A stretch of 64,000 bases of DNA, taken from assembly GCA_026014725.1 (NCBI GenBank), contig JAOZHV010000044.1, positions 278,272-342,271 on the forward strand, read 5' to 3'. The translations under genes were made by a program, and so were the position numbers. The first letter of the stretch is position 1; each line of letters begins with the position of its first letter. This DNA comes from Candidatus Bathyarchaeota archaeon. GTDB lineage: Archaea > Thermoproteota > Bathyarchaeia > Bathyarchaeales > Bathycorpusculaceae. The notes below the pieces were generated by a model, which saw nothing but the letters and a program-made list of their open reading frames with translations, was not told the origin of the DNA and did no database searches. Shown piece after piece: positions 34,424 to 43,595 of the stretch.

Positions 34424-36145
34424 ATGGAGCCTAACTGTCTTTTACAACCAAAACGCTTGCTCTTTTTGTCTTTTCTACCGTTTTTTATATGGCTGATAAT
34501 GGTTCTGAAGTTACAGGCGACTTATGTTTCTGCGGTTGAATCTGATGCGCTTGCCATGATTAACATTCTTTTTCCGTATTTTTGGATTATACTCGCCTTA
34601 TTGATAAGCATTTGTTTATATGCTTTTTACAGGAAAGACAGCCCCTCTTGGTTGCACGTGATTTTGTTAGTCCAACTTTCGTTGATGCTTTATTACACGC
34701 CTTTTTTGCTTGGTGGTTTTTCTTGGAGCCCTGACAGCCTCTGGCATGGTGGGGTCGCCGAATATATTCCAGCTCTGCTCACAGGTTCAAAATATGTGCT
34801 AACGGATTACGGGCAAAGCTACCCGCTCTCTTTCCTAGTCACCTATGGAGTTGAAAAGCTCCTTCGAGTCAATATTCAAACTTACAGTCTGTACATTTTT
34901 CCGCCACTCTGCATTGCTTTATTCTCAAGTTTAGCGTATTTGTTTCTTTCAAGAATTTCAAATAAATCAACAGCTTTTATAGCGATGTTACTTGCGTTGC
35001 CCGCATTGCACTACTTCGAGCCTCACGTCTCGCCTTTTGCCACTGGAACAGTTCTGTTGTTAGTATCACTGCTCCTCTTGACATACACGGGCACTAAAGC
35101 AGCTATCTTGAATTTGCTTGTTATTGCCGCCCTCGTTTTGACACATCCAGTCTCACCAATCTTTTTAGGACTTTATGTGTCTTCAGTTTTACTCGTAAGC
35201 TTGACGCAAGTAAGGAGGGATTTTTTAAAAAGTAAGGCTACTCGAAGTTTTGTAAGGGTAAATGTTGTTTTACTGTTTGTGTTTCTAATTATTTTTTGGT
35301 CGTATTGGACATTTTATAAAGTTGCACCAAATTATGTGGGCGTAAAAACTCCTGTGGCAAATATCCTTAATCTAAACTTTATAACCAATCTAGTGAATGC
35401 TGTTGAATGGACTGCAGGAGGGCAGGGATTTATTTATCCACTGATCAGTCACCTTAGCCTTTTCATATACGCCCTTTTTATGGTTGGAGTTTTGGCCGTC
35501 TTTGTCTTTAACCTCTTTAAAATTATCAAGAAAAAGGATACACTAACTACAGTACGAATAGAACTAGCGCTGACAGCAATTCTTTCTGCCGCAATGAGTT
35601 ATCTGCTTTTTTCTTCTTCTGGGGAGCGCTTCTTGCTTGGCAGGGGGTTGATATTTTTCCTTCTGCTAGGTTCTGCTTGCATTGCAACGTATATTTCGCG
35701 AGATAGACCCAAGAGATTTAGGGTACAAACGGCGGCTTCGTTTGTGTTTATTCTTTTTTTGGTTTGTACATTTCCAATTATTGCTTATAGTAAAGAAGCC
35801 TACAATACTTTCACTCCCCCAGCAGAAACAGGTCTTGTCTTTATTTCAACGAAGGTGGACCTTTCAAATAAAACGATAAGTATGACCAGCGACCAGCAAC
35901 TGGCATCATACGCCGACCTTACCAAAGGGTTAAATCTTGTAGACTTTCCACCCAACTTGACACGACAAAAACCAGACCTTGTAGTGATGCGAATTAACTC
36001 TTACTATTTTATCGCCATGAGATACGACTTGTCCTTTTTCAACAACAGCTACACTGCTTTATACGACAAGCTTGCCGATGATACGAGTTATAACAGAATT
36101 TACTCTAATTCTCAATTTGAAGTGTACATTAGACCTGAAAATTAA
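34424..36145 (+). CDS. Polytopic membrane protein, glycan cluster
   Basis: A 573-residue protein with about twelve hydrophobic helices between 14 and 470 and a 90-residue soluble, C-terminal outer domain (LSNKTISMTSDQQLASYADL). The loop after helix 3 (FSWSPDSLWHGGVAEYIPALL) has the acidic/aromatic look of lipid-linked glycosyltransferases of the GT-C type (PMT_2/DUF2206-like), but I do not see a full family signature. It could transfer a sugar or export the glycan made by the genes before it. ATG with ggagc upstream, 12 nt after the CapK gene. Last gene of the cluster. Confidence 0.7.
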   Translation: MEPNCLLQPKRLLFLSFLPFFIWLIMVLKLQATYVSAVESDALAMINILFPYFWIILALLISICLYAFYRKDSPSWLHVILLVQLSLMLYYTPFLLGGFSWSPDSLWHGGVAEYIPALLTGSKYVLTDYGQSYPLSFLVTYGVEKLLRVNIQTYSLYIFPPLCIALFSSLAYLFLSRISNKSTAFIAMLLALPALHYFEPHVSPFATGTVLLLVSLLLLTYTGTKAAILNLLVIAALVLTHPVSPIFLGLYVSSVLLVSLTQVRRDFLKSKATRSFVRVNVVLLFVFLIIFWSYWTFYKVAPNYVGVKTPVANILNLNFITNLVNAVEWTAGGQGFIYPLISHLSLFIYALFMVGVLAVFVFNLFKIIKKKDTLTTVRIELALTAILSAAMSYLLFSSSGERFLLGRGLIFFLLLGSACIATYISRDRPKRFRVQTAASFVFILFLVCTFPIIAYSKEAYNTFTPPAETGLVFISTKVDLSNKTISMTSDQQLASYADLTKGLNLVDFPPNLTRQKPDLVVMRINSYYFIAMRYDLSFFNNSYTALYDKLADDTSYNRIYSNSQFEVYIRPEN

Positions 36146-36470
36146 CATACAAAAGATGTTGCCTACTAGAAACTCATCGCAGAAACCTAAGTGATCAGGC
36201 ACTTTGGCTTGAAATAAGCCCATTAGCATACTGAAATAGGCGCTTTATCAGTAGATCCAAAAAATAGCCGCTTTGCTTAGTACAATCCGCCACAACCAGC
36301 CAGCAGCCCGAAACAGACGCAAAAACAACAACAAACTGCACTGCCAAGCCCAAAAGAAGATGAAGAAACAAAGCCAAGTGATTCTTCTTCTTTTAATAGA
36401 AAAACAAAACCAAACAAAAATCTTGATTCCTGTTATATAGGGGATAGGGGTCTTTAGCAGAGCAACAAAC
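36145..36470 (+). repeat. Modular intergenic repeat cluster 3 (A-C)
   Basis: The 330-base gap between two convergent genes holds a worn A module (36145-36195, cctactagaaactcatcgc and agaaacctaa) and a well-kept C module (36430-36470: tgttatataggggatagggg then gcagagcaacaaac). The 230 bases between them have no B motif and no convincing frame. Because both flanking genes point toward it, C here cannot be a promoter for either. Confidence 0.65.
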
Positions 36471-36477
36471 GTTTCTC

Positions 36478-36750
36478 CTATTTCTTATTCTCGTCATCTT
36501 CAACCATTCGCTTCACGCGCCTCTCAAGTTGCCTCTCATAAACATGCTCAGGAATCGGCGGAGCCAGCACCTTTTTCTTATGCAGTTCACTTGGCTGAAC
36601 AATGCGTCTTTCACCAGCCTTAACGGTTACCCGCATCCCATCAAGCTGATCCTCAAAATCTTCCTGTGCCTCCACAATCCAGTAACCTTCACTTTCCGTA
36701 ACAACCTTAACCTTATGTAAACCCTTGTAGAAACAAATTTCCTGACTCAT
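36478..36750 (-). CDS. Small hypothetical protein, basic C-terminus
   Basis: From the ATG at 36750 this is 90 residues (MSQEICFYKGLHKVKVVTE). A beta-rich N-terminal half (GYWIVEAQEDFEDQLDGMRVTV, VKAGERRIVQPSELH) resembles a small barrel, followed by a charged helix rich in Arg, Glu and Lys (ERQLERRVKRMVEDDE). An ATG four codons upstream exists. I do not recognise the family; the barrel plus basic helix could bind RNA or protein. It stands 42 nt before the RNase J gene's end on the same strand and may share its transcript. Confidence 0.6.
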   Translation of the reverse strand: MSQEICFYKGLHKVKVVTESEGYWIVEAQEDFEDQLDGMRVTVKAGERRIVQPSELHKKKVLAPPIPEHVYERQLERRVKRMVEDDENKK

Positions 36751-36804
36751 AAAAATCAACAAATATTATTGTCTTCAAAACTAAATAACTCTTACTCGCA
36801 AATT

Positions 36805-38148
36805 CTAAAGCCTGTACTCAACACCTTTATCCACAAGAGTCACCAAACCGACACCTTCACCCACAAACTTCCTAAACAACCCAGCATTCTCAGTATGTAC
36901 AGGAAAAACACGCTTCGCACTCATGTACTTGAGCGCCTTCTTGAGTTGCAGCGGCATCATATGACCAGAAACATGAACATGATATTGCGGCAAACCATAA
37001 TGACTAAGCCAATTAATCAAACGCTCATAATCAAGCTCCATCTCCTCATTAAACGGCTCAGATGCCGACAAAACATAACAACTTCCAGACGCAGGCTGAA
37101 TCGCATTTAACTCCTCAAAATCATAAAAACTAACAGCCAAAACAACCTTGCACTGCTGCTTCGAAACATCGAACACATCTAAAACCTTACCTCCACCACC
37201 AAAACGCTCCATCAAAGCGCTCTCCCATTTCTCATAACGCTTCTTCGACTTTCGAAAAATCAACAATCCATCATCATCAAGCGCTGGAACATGCAAGTGC
37301 TTGTCCGCGTGAAGCGCATCAAGCAAATACGCTTGTCTAAGTGAAACAGCAAGACACCGCCCATTCTCCTTTGCAACCTCAAAGAATGTGTTGAGGCGAT
37401 CAACATCCGAATAACCAAACTCAGCCAACAAAATACCGTCCACTTGTCCCGCAATAGTGTTAAGCTTCGACTCAACCTCAACCTCATCTGACACCGATGC
37501 ACCAATCATATTCGTAGCTTCAGTCACAACCGCAACAGGTTCAGTCTCACGTGCCTTCTCCACAAACTCCCAAGTCATCTGGGGCTTTGCGCCGTGGTCA
37601 CGAAAATCGCCCGTATACACGACTGTGCCGCTGGATGTATGAATTAAAAACCCGTAAGCACCCGGAACAGAATGATCCACATGAAACGGCTCAACAACTA
37701 TACCTCCAACCTGAATCTTGTCGCCAGTACGAAACGATCTAAAGCTGATATCCGCAACATTGAACTCTAAATCAGCCCGCCGAATGTCGCCTAACGTTTT
37801 AAGAATTGTCTTAGTTGTCTCACCACAATATACCGGGACCTCACGTTTGATAAAAGACAAATAAGCCGAATGATCCAGATGCCCATGTGACAAAAACACG
37901 GCATCAACCTGTGGCTCAGACCCGTCAAAACGGTAAACACCATTAAGTTTGGGTAAAATTCCTAACTCTTGCAAACTTTGCTCATTTCTTGGTGATAAAA
38001 ATGGCGGTGAATAATATTGTTTCTTAGCACTAAATGACATGCCAAAATCAAAGAAAACCCTTGTATCATGGTCTTGAAGTAGAATCTTGTTGCCGCCAAT
38101 CTCGTTAACGCCACCATAAAACGTTAGAGATGTTTTAGCCTCAACCAT
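36805..38148 (-). CDS. Archaeal RNase J-type beta-CASP nuclease
   Basis: A 447-residue metallo-beta-lactamase-fold ribonuclease with RNase J architecture. The motifs are SHGHLDHSAYLSF (H88, H90, D92, H93), FHVDHSVPGAYGFLI, YTGDFRDHG (third metal group), and the beta-CASP motifs HVSGHM and VFPVHTENA near the end. Archaeal RNase J is a 5'-3' exoribonuclease that degrades or trims RNA. The first residues SLTFYGGVNEIGGNKILL are typical of the family. ATG start. It is 11 nt downstream of a RIO/Bud32-like kinase gene on the same strand, so the two are probably one operon, an unusual pairing. Confidence 0.92.
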   Translation of the reverse strand: MVEAKTSLTFYGGVNEIGGNKILLQDHDTRVFFDFGMSFSAKKQYYSPPFLSPRNEQSLQELGILPKLNGVYRFDGSEPQVDAVFLSHGHLDHSAYLSFIKREVPVYCGETTKTILKTLGDIRRADLEFNVADISFRSFRTGDKIQVGGIVVEPFHVDHSVPGAYGFLIHTSSGTVVYTGDFRDHGAKPQMTWEFVEKARETEPVAVVTEATNMIGASVSDEVEVESKLNTIAGQVDGILLAEFGYSDVDRLNTFFEVAKENGRCLAVSLRQAYLLDALHADKHLHVPALDDDGLLIFRKSKKRYEKWESALMERFGGGGKVLDVFDVSKQQCKVVLAVSFYDFEELNAIQPASGSCYVLSASEPFNEEMELDYERLINWLSHYGLPQYHVHVSGHMMPLQLKKALKYMSAKRVFPVHTENAGLFRKFVGEGVGLVTLVDKGVEYRL

Positions 38149-38159
38149 TCATAACACAC

Positions 38160-39860
38160 TCAACCTTTTACATCACAGCAAACATTTGCAATAGCCTTAA
38201 TCGTGGACGGCATCGTAAAAATACTGAACACACGCGTGTACTTGGTCAAAGCAATCTTTCGAATGACCTTCGAATCTCCGCCGCCACGTAAATAACCATC
38301 GATAAAGGCTCTAGTAATTAATTCCGCTTTTCCATTACTGTTGCTATTGAACGGCTGGAGATAATGCCCACAATAATAAAGGAAAACAGCTAGGTCCCAA
38401 GCCTTGTCACCGCCTTCCATGGCTTGCTCGAAATCAATCAAAAAAACCTTACCGTCTTTTCTAATCAAGACGTTCTCAGGCTTAGTATCACCAAGCGTAA
38501 TGTTTCGTGCGTGAACCTTCGCATATATTTCGCCCACCTTACGCACCTTCGCAAGTTCATCGTCTAAAACGTCTAACCTCTCAGTCACAGATATCCGCTT
38601 GATTGCTTCACTTAGGTTTTTGCCGTCAATAAAATCCATAAAAACCAGTCGCTCGGCGTTGCTCACATGCAAAATTCTAGGTACATCAAAACCTTCCTGT
38701 CGTAAAACTTCGCTTATTACGCATTCTCTTGATAGTCTATCTTGACTGGCTACCGCAAACGCGCGCGCTCCAAAAGACCATAGACTTAAAGGAAACCATT
38801 TAAATCCTGTCCAATCACGAAAACGCTTAGCTAAAACCTTTCTTTCACCATTTTTACCTCGCGCTTTAATTAAGTACACATCATTCAGCATACTACCGAT
38901 AGCATAAATCTCAATGTCTGCACTTTGATCTTTCAGCAACATCTTTTGCGCAAAGCCTCTAATGTCAACTTTATCGGCAAGCGAAACCAACCCTTCTGAA
39001 GTAGAAAAGAAGGCAAACTTCTGTGGATCAACAAATGTGCAAGTTGGCTCTGATTGAATTCGCCAGTTAATTCTTTGTGTATTTACAAACGCCTCTGTAT
39101 TTTGCGAAACGACCTTAATCAATTGCGGGAAAATCCCCAAAAAAGATGTGAAAAGAGTTCGCGGAGCGTTTCTTGCGAGATTGATAAGCCTTGTCTTTGG
39201 GTTTTGACACTGGGAAACAAACTTTTTAGACATCACTATAAAGCCATTTGAATAGCTAATCTTGCCCTCACGTTCAAGTTGCCTTAAGGCTATCTGATAA
39301 CACTCAAGTGCAGAATCTTCATTTTGAATAAGGAACCCCATTAAGTCAGGTAAATTATATGCTAAGAGAGGAAAAACACGCATACGATTCAACAGAACCT
39401 CATACAGAAAGTATTGCGGCTGAATCAAAATGCGGTTTGCGAGTTCAGGAAAACTTAACGCTATATTTTCCATCGTTTCTAAAACTAGACGCTTCTTGAG
39501 ATCAATTTCCCGTTGGTGTAAATAGCTTTCCCCACAAAGCGCTAAATACGGAAAGACGAGTTTACTGGCAATAGCTTCGCCGAGAAAACCTCTGTCTATG
39601 TCTCGTTCAAAAACCCATTGGTCAACTGCAAAAACAAAAACCGCTTTTTCGTCAACGTTTTTAATGTAACTCATCAGTCTTGGCTGATAATCATGAATGA
39701 TCAGTAGTACCTCTTGAATTTGACGCTCGTTGCAGCCTTTGATTGAATAGCTATCAAGATAAGCTATAGCTGTGGTTTCTGATGACCCAGCAATATGTCT
39801 ACAGAACTCTAAAATTTGACAGCTTAACGTGTTGTTAACGAGGGATTTTTCCTGTTTCAA
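38160..39860 (-). CDS. RIO/Bud32-like protein kinase with a large N-terminal domain
   Basis: A 566-residue protein. The last 240 residues are an atypical kinase: an ATP-binding Lys in KVLAKRF, ECVISEVLRQEGFDVPRIL as the C-helix, LVFMDFIDGKNLSEAI as the hinge, catalytic GDTKPENVLI (D458) and metal-binding DFE at 476-478 in place of DFG. The first 330 residues are unlike any kinase that I know; they are helical (LALCGESYLHQREIDLKKRLVLETMENIALSFPELANRIL) and may be a sensor or substrate domain. Similar kinases act on small molecules or proteins. The TTG start has ggtga just upstream. It is coupled to RNase J at 11 nt, which suggests a link between phosphorylation and RNA decay, but this is inference. 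Confidence 0.78.
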   Translation of the reverse strand: MKQEKSLVNNTLSCQILEFCRHIAGSSETTAIAYLDSYSIKGCNERQIQEVLLIIHDYQPRLMSYIKNVDEKAVFVFAVDQWVFERDIDRGFLGEAIASKLVFPYLALCGESYLHQREIDLKKRLVLETMENIALSFPELANRILIQPQYFLYEVLLNRMRVFPLLAYNLPDLMGFLIQNEDSALECYQIALRQLEREGKISYSNGFIVMSKKFVSQCQNPKTRLINLARNAPRTLFTSFLGIFPQLIKVVSQNTEAFVNTQRINWRIQSEPTCTFVDPQKFAFFSTSEGLVSLADKVDIRGFAQKMLLKDQSADIEIYAIGSMLNDVYLIKARGKNGERKVLAKRFRDWTGFKWFPLSLWSFGARAFAVASQDRLSRECVISEVLRQEGFDVPRILHVSNAERLVFMDFIDGKNLSEAIKRISVTERLDVLDDELAKVRKVGEIYAKVHARNITLGDTKPENVLIRKDGKVFLIDFEQAMEGGDKAWDLAVFLYYCGHYLQPFNSNSNGKAELITRAFIDGYLRGGGDSKVIRKIALTKYTRVFSIFTMPSTIKAIANVCCDVKG

Positions 39861-39945
39861 TCGGTCACCATGTTATGCTAATATAGAAAAGCCTATATGT
39901 TTAAAAAAGGCTTTGCAAAATAATTGCACAGTAAAAAAAGAGATT

Positions 39946-40365
39946 TTAGTGAATCTGTAACGCTATCGGTTTCATGCTTTTTCTACTGAATATGCCTACT
40001 GAGGGTTCGTTTTGTGCCTGAATGGGGGCTTCAGGGCTTGTTAGAGTTATTTTCTTGCAGATTAGGTTGAGTGATTCTTCAGTGAAACTCAGCATGCTTT
40101 GTCCCTCGCTTGTTAGCTTGTATACTTTTCTGGGTCGTTCGTAGTTCATGTTCCATTCGCTGCCGACGTAGCCTTTCTTTTCAAGTGTACCTAAGAGCGG
40201 GTAGATAGTGCTTGGACCGAAGTAGACGCCGAAGTTCTTGCGGATTTTTGTTATTACTTGGTAACCATGCATGGGTTCAGTGCTTAGGAATTGCAGTATT
40301 ATGAGGTCTAGTAGGCCTTTCATTAGCTTAGTTGAAACCTCTTTTTGTGAGCTTGCTTTAAACAT
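39946..40365 (-). CDS. PadR-family transcriptional regulator
   Basis: A 139-residue winged-helix regulator. The PadR core is clear: LLDLIILQFLSTEPMHGYQVIT, then GPSTIYPLLGTLEKKGYV and YKLTSEGQSMLSF as the wing and start of the dimer helix. Such proteins bind palindromes near ATGT-N8-10-ACAT. It sits about 60 nt from such a palindrome and points away from a second PadR gene. The C-terminus after residue 115 is short and partly disordered. ATG start. Its ligand or signal is unknown. Confidence 0.88.
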   Translation of the reverse strand: MFKASSQKEVSTKLMKGLLDLIILQFLSTEPMHGYQVITKIRKNFGVYFGPSTIYPLLGTLEKKGYVGSEWNMNYERPRKVYKLTSEGQSMLSFTEESLNLICKKITLTSPEAPIQAQNEPSVGIFSRKSMKPIALQIH

Positions 40366-40426
40366 TTTTCTTTTTCTCCTTCTTGTATATTTGTGTTGAA
40401 CAGTTTTTCTGTTATACCTGTATACA

Positions 40427-40448
40427 ATATGTCTTTATTCAGACATAT
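40427..40448. promoter_or_regulatory. Palindromic operator candidate between two PadR genes
   Basis: A perfect inverted repeat: atatgtct, then a six-base spacer ttattc, then agacatat. The inner form ATGT-N10-ACAT is close to the ATGT/ACAT sites bound by PadR-family repressors. It lies in the divergent gap, nearer the minus-strand gene, where it could control both promoters. Related half-sites (ggtatgtctg, aacatattg, aacatatctt) recur downstream as far as 40610. Assigned by pattern only. Confidence 0.55.
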
Positions 40449-40608
40449 CTTGATTGTTTAATTATGCTATAGGTCGATATAAATCTTGACACATAATAGA
40501 AGCATAATTGGAACATATTGTGGCATATTTACCGTCAGGATTATTAACATATCTTGAATAATAACAATCATGTAAGCGCAAGCATTTGGCGATTGGTTGG
40601 ATAGAGGT

Positions 40609-40938
40609 ATGTCTGAAACTTTCAAAAAGGAAATTGTTGAACACATCATCAAGAATTTGCTTGATGTGCAGCTTTTACGTATCGTTCAGTCGCAGCCGAC
40701 ATGGGGTTATAGGATAAAAAAGCAGGTGGAAGAGGATTTTAACATCGTATTGCGGCATGGTGCGCTCTATCCGGCGCTGAATGGTCTTGAGGCAAAGGGT
40801 TTGCTTGCGAGTACTCGAGAGCGTAAGAATGGTCGTTCACGTAAAGTGTATACGATAACTGACAGCGGGCGAGTGTATTTGCGGACGTTTTATAGTGTGA
40901 TGCAGGGTCAGATGGATTGCGCTGAGCGTGGCGTTTAG
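40609..40938 (+). CDS. PadR-family transcriptional regulator
   Basis: A second PadR protein, 109 residues from the ATG at 40609 (MSETFKKEIVEHIIKNLLD), with agagg 5 nt upstream; a TTG four codons earlier is less likely. The motif LLRIVQSQPTWGYRIKKQVEEDFN then RHGALYPALNGLEAKGLL and the wing GRSRKVYTITDSGRVYLRT are diagnostic. It lacks the long C-terminal dimerisation helix of larger PadR proteins. It is 133 nt before a DUF996 membrane protein, which it may control. Confidence 0.9.
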   Translation: MSETFKKEIVEHIIKNLLDVQLLRIVQSQPTWGYRIKKQVEEDFNIVLRHGALYPALNGLEAKGLLASTRERKNGRSRKVYTITDSGRVYLRTFYSVMQGQMDCAERGV

Positions 40939-41071
40939 GAGTTTATTGTGAAAGATTGCCGGTTTGTTTTTGATATGGTTTGATCATGTTAAAGTTATAA
41001 TGGCTTATTGCAGTCATGAAAAAGCTTTTATTCTGATTTCAATGACAAAGGGAATTTAGGAGAAATCTAAA

Positions 41072-41722
41072 ATGACCATTGAGTCTAGTAAGAATTTGGG
41101 CGGCATAGGCGCGATATTGCTATTCATTGGTGCGATTCCGTTAGTTTCATACTTGTGGATCGTTAGTTTTGTTGGCGCAGTTTTGGTTCTGGTTGCTTTG
41201 CATGGCTTTGCCAATTTCTATCGGGAGCGGGGGATTTTTAACAATGCGCTCTACGGAGTTATCGCTGGTATTGTGGGTGGTGTGGCTGCGGTCACAGTTG
41301 CATTTACTGTAATCTTGGCGAACATTGAAGATTTAATGTATGAGTTGTTCCCTGGGTGGAACGGCGATTGGTCTTCAATTCAGGGCATGACTCCTGATCC
41401 CAGTAATATTGATGTGACAAAGCTAATTCCGTTTCTGATAGGAATCTTAGCTGTGGTTGCTATTGTGTGGATCTTTAGTATTATCGCTGCGTTCTTTGTT
41501 AGGCGTTCGCTAAAGCAGGTTTCAGATAAAACAAAGACGGGCTTGTTTGGTACTGCTGGCTTACTATTGTTGATTGGTGCAGCTTTGATAATTGTGTTTG
41601 GCTTAGGTTTCATTTTAATGTGGATTGCGGCGCTGATACTGGCAATTGCTTTCTTCAACATGAAGATTGTGGAAACTGCACCTGATACAACAGGTTATAC
41701 TCCACCACCAACACCTGTTTAA
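41072..41722 (+). CDS. DUF996 membrane protein
   Basis: A 216-residue archaeal membrane protein of the DUF996 family. Its N-terminus MTIESSKNLGGIGAILLFIGAI is family-typical, with five or so hydrophobic helices (20-40, 42-62, 70-98, 125-150, 160-185) and a short, Pro/Thr-rich tail. The function of the family is unknown. It follows a PadR regulator on the same strand, an arrangement often seen for membrane stress or transport proteins. ATG with aggag upstream. A T-rich run (about 41735-41745) after the stop may end the transcript. Confidence 0.85.
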   Translation: MTIESSKNLGGIGAILLFIGAIPLVSYLWIVSFVGAVLVLVALHGFANFYRERGIFNNALYGVIAGIVGGVAAVTVAFTVILANIEDLMYELFPGWNGDWSSIQGMTPDPSNIDVTKLIPFLIGILAVVAIVWIFSIIAAFFVRRSLKQVSDKTKTGLFGTAGLLLLIGAALIIVFGLGFILMWIAALILAIAFFNMKIVETAPDTTGYTPPPTPV

Positions 41723-41852
41723 AACGCCCATTTTCCCTTTTTTATTCTTTCACTTCGTGAATGTTATTTGATTTGTTATTGTAGGAGGCGCAACCACCTA
41801 TGAATCTGCTCAAGTCACATGATTTTAGGTGTATAAGTACTCTGTTGGCAAG

Positions 41853-41975
41853 GTTTGTTGTTCTGCGGCTACCCCTATCCCCCTATATAAAGCAAGGTTG
41901 GTTTTCAGCACGTACATGGATTATGCGACGTTACTAGTACAGCCATTCCCAATGTACGCGGTAGCCAGAGTTGCC
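41853..41975 (-). repeat. Modular intergenic repeat cluster 4 (B-C, reversed)
   Basis: In the 410-base gap after DUF996, a C module stands on the minus strand (41853-41897; reading that strand: gctttatataggggg, gataggggt, then gcagaacaacaaac) and B-like motifs lie beside it (cacgtacatgg near 41919, tgtacgcggtagcc near 41953). The pair again can form a short stem. This copy is reversed relative to the others and lies between convergent genes. The rest of the gap shows nothing that I can support. Confidence 0.65.
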
Positions 41976-42133
41976 GACGAGGAGAAGAATCATTAATTGT
42001 TAGCCGACCGGTACCATATTCATAGGCAGATTAGTGAAACGCTTTTTAGTTCTTGTCGTTGAAACATTGTGGCAAACAATTAATCTGACTTGGCAAGCAT
42101 TAAAGAGGGATAAACTAAATAATGTAAAGTCGG

Positions 42134-42664
42134 TTAGCTTTCCAAAGCAAGTTCTGGGTGTTTTTGATGGTATATTCTGCTGTGGAGGTACAGTGACGTG
42201 CCGCCGATTACAAACGCAAGAAAGCTTAGCGCGTAGAGTGCCCCTGAGAGGGTGGCTCCGTTTTGTATGATTTGTTTTTGCCATTCCCATGGAAAATCCA
42301 CCAAGTTGCCCAGCGGCCAAGCGCCAATAACTTGGTAGGCAAAACCAGCGGCTGTCAACAATATGGCAACATGTTCTTTGTGGTTGGTAGCATCGGCGCT
42401 GATTCCTCTAATGCTGTAAATGCACAATGCAACGGTGCCGATGAATAGGGCAGGTATACTTGTGACAAAAAACATTGGGTTGATATAACTGCGCGGCAAC
42501 AAAGCACTGACAGATGATGGAGGGTAAATTGTGATGTCTTTCCCCCAGTCAGACAGCGTCCATCCGCCAAGTATCACTGAGGACAAGTATACTGCACCGT
42601 AAGTTGCTAAAAGCAAGCTAATTGCGACCCTGTGACTTCTTAAATAGTCCGTTATGTTGTCCAT
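42134..42664 (-). CDS. DUF998-like membrane protein
   Basis: A 176-residue protein with five hydrophobic helices (residues 14-36, 62-84, 97-112, 118-134, 140-160). The pattern YPPSSVSALLPRSYINP in the first outer loop and AGFAYQVIGAWPLGN resemble the DUF998/archaeal five-helix family; the match is moderate. Function unknown. ATG start. It faces the divergent oxidoreductase gene 150 nt away and has no close partner. Confidence 0.6.
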   Translation of the reverse strand: MDNITDYLRSHRVAISLLLATYGAVYLSSVILGGWTLSDWGKDITIYPPSSVSALLPRSYINPMFFVTSIPALFIGTVALCIYSIRGISADATNHKEHVAILLTAAGFAYQVIGAWPLGNLVDFPWEWQKQIIQNGATLSGALYALSFLAFVIGGTSLYLHSRIYHQKHPELALES

Positions 42665-42816
42665 TAACAGCCCTGACTTATACGTTGTACTTGGTTAAAA
42701 CGCTATATTAGTTTTTTAGCGAGTCCAATTTCAAAAGGGTTGCCATCAGCAACTTAAGAGCCGCAAAGTACTAAAGATTAAAATCAAATAATAAAACTGT
42801 CTGAGGTGCCCCTTTT

Positions 42817-43518
42817 ATGAAGTATGAAACAGCAATCAAAGAAATTAAACGACGTACATACAACGTTACAAGCTTACGCTTTCCCCGTCCAGAAGGGCTC
42901 GATTACAAGCCGGGACAATTCTTTTTCGTAACCCTAAAACACAATGATAAGGAATTGCGTAAACACTTCAGTTTCAGCAGTAGCCCAACAGAGAATGATC
43001 ACATAGAATTCACCAAAAAACTAAGCGACAGCGAATTTTCACAAACCATGAAAGATGCGAAAGTGGGGGATTGGGCAAGAATTGACGCACCTTATGGAAG
43101 CTTCACGTTCGAAGGCGAAACTCCAAAAATTGCCCTGCTTGGCGGAGGCATTGGAATAACGCCGTTCATAAGCATCTGCAAATACGCTACAGACAAAGGC
43201 TTGAATAATAAAATTACACTTTTTTATGGTTGCCGAACAGAACAAGACATAGTTTTCCGAAAAGAGTTTGAAGAACTGGCACAAAAAAACAAGAACCTCA
43301 AATTGATTTTTAGCCTAAATGAACCAACTCCTGACTGGAGAGGCGCAACAGGCAATATTAATGCTGAAATGGTAAAAAGAGAACTGCCTGATTACGAAGA
43401 GACTGTTTTTTATGCTTGTGGTCCACCGCCGATGGTTAAAGCGATGGAAGCACTCGTTGGAGCCTTAGGGCTATCCAAAGAAAAATTAAAGTTGGAATAC
43501 TTCACGGGCTACGCATAG
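42817..43518 (+). CDS. FAD/NAD(P)-dependent oxidoreductase, ferredoxin reductase-like
   Basis: A 233-residue flavoprotein of the ferredoxin-NADP reductase superfamily without a ferredoxin domain. The FAD part has YKPGQFFFVTL and KHFSFSSSP; the NAD(P) part has LLGGGIGITPFISI and FYACGPPPMVKAM, with the aromatic end YFTGYA stacking on the flavin. It should pass electrons between NAD(P)H and a small redox partner. No partner gene is adjacent. Bacterial homologues act with oxygenases or flavohaemoglobins, and archaeal ones are mostly uncharacterised. ATG start; TATA-like region upstream at about 42785. Confidence 0.9.
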   Translation: MKYETAIKEIKRRTYNVTSLRFPRPEGLDYKPGQFFFVTLKHNDKELRKHFSFSSSPTENDHIEFTKKLSDSEFSQTMKDAKVGDWARIDAPYGSFTFEGETPKIALLGGGIGITPFISICKYATDKGLNNKITLFYGCRTEQDIVFRKEFEELAQKNKNLKLIFSLNEPTPDWRGATGNINAEMVKRELPDYEETVFYACGPPPMVKAMEALVGALGLSKEKLKLEYFTGYA

Positions 43519-43595
43519 ACATGCCCCGAAACTGTTGCCATTTTGTGTAAACCTTAAAACAGTTGCTTAACAAGAAAGTTATTGGCAACTGAAAA

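Noticed and set aside
42034-42270. A 78-residue plus-strand frame beginning MKRFLVLVVETLWQ
   Set aside because: It overlaps the end of the DUF998-like gene on the other strand and shows no ribosome-binding site or family; the minus-strand gene is far better supported.
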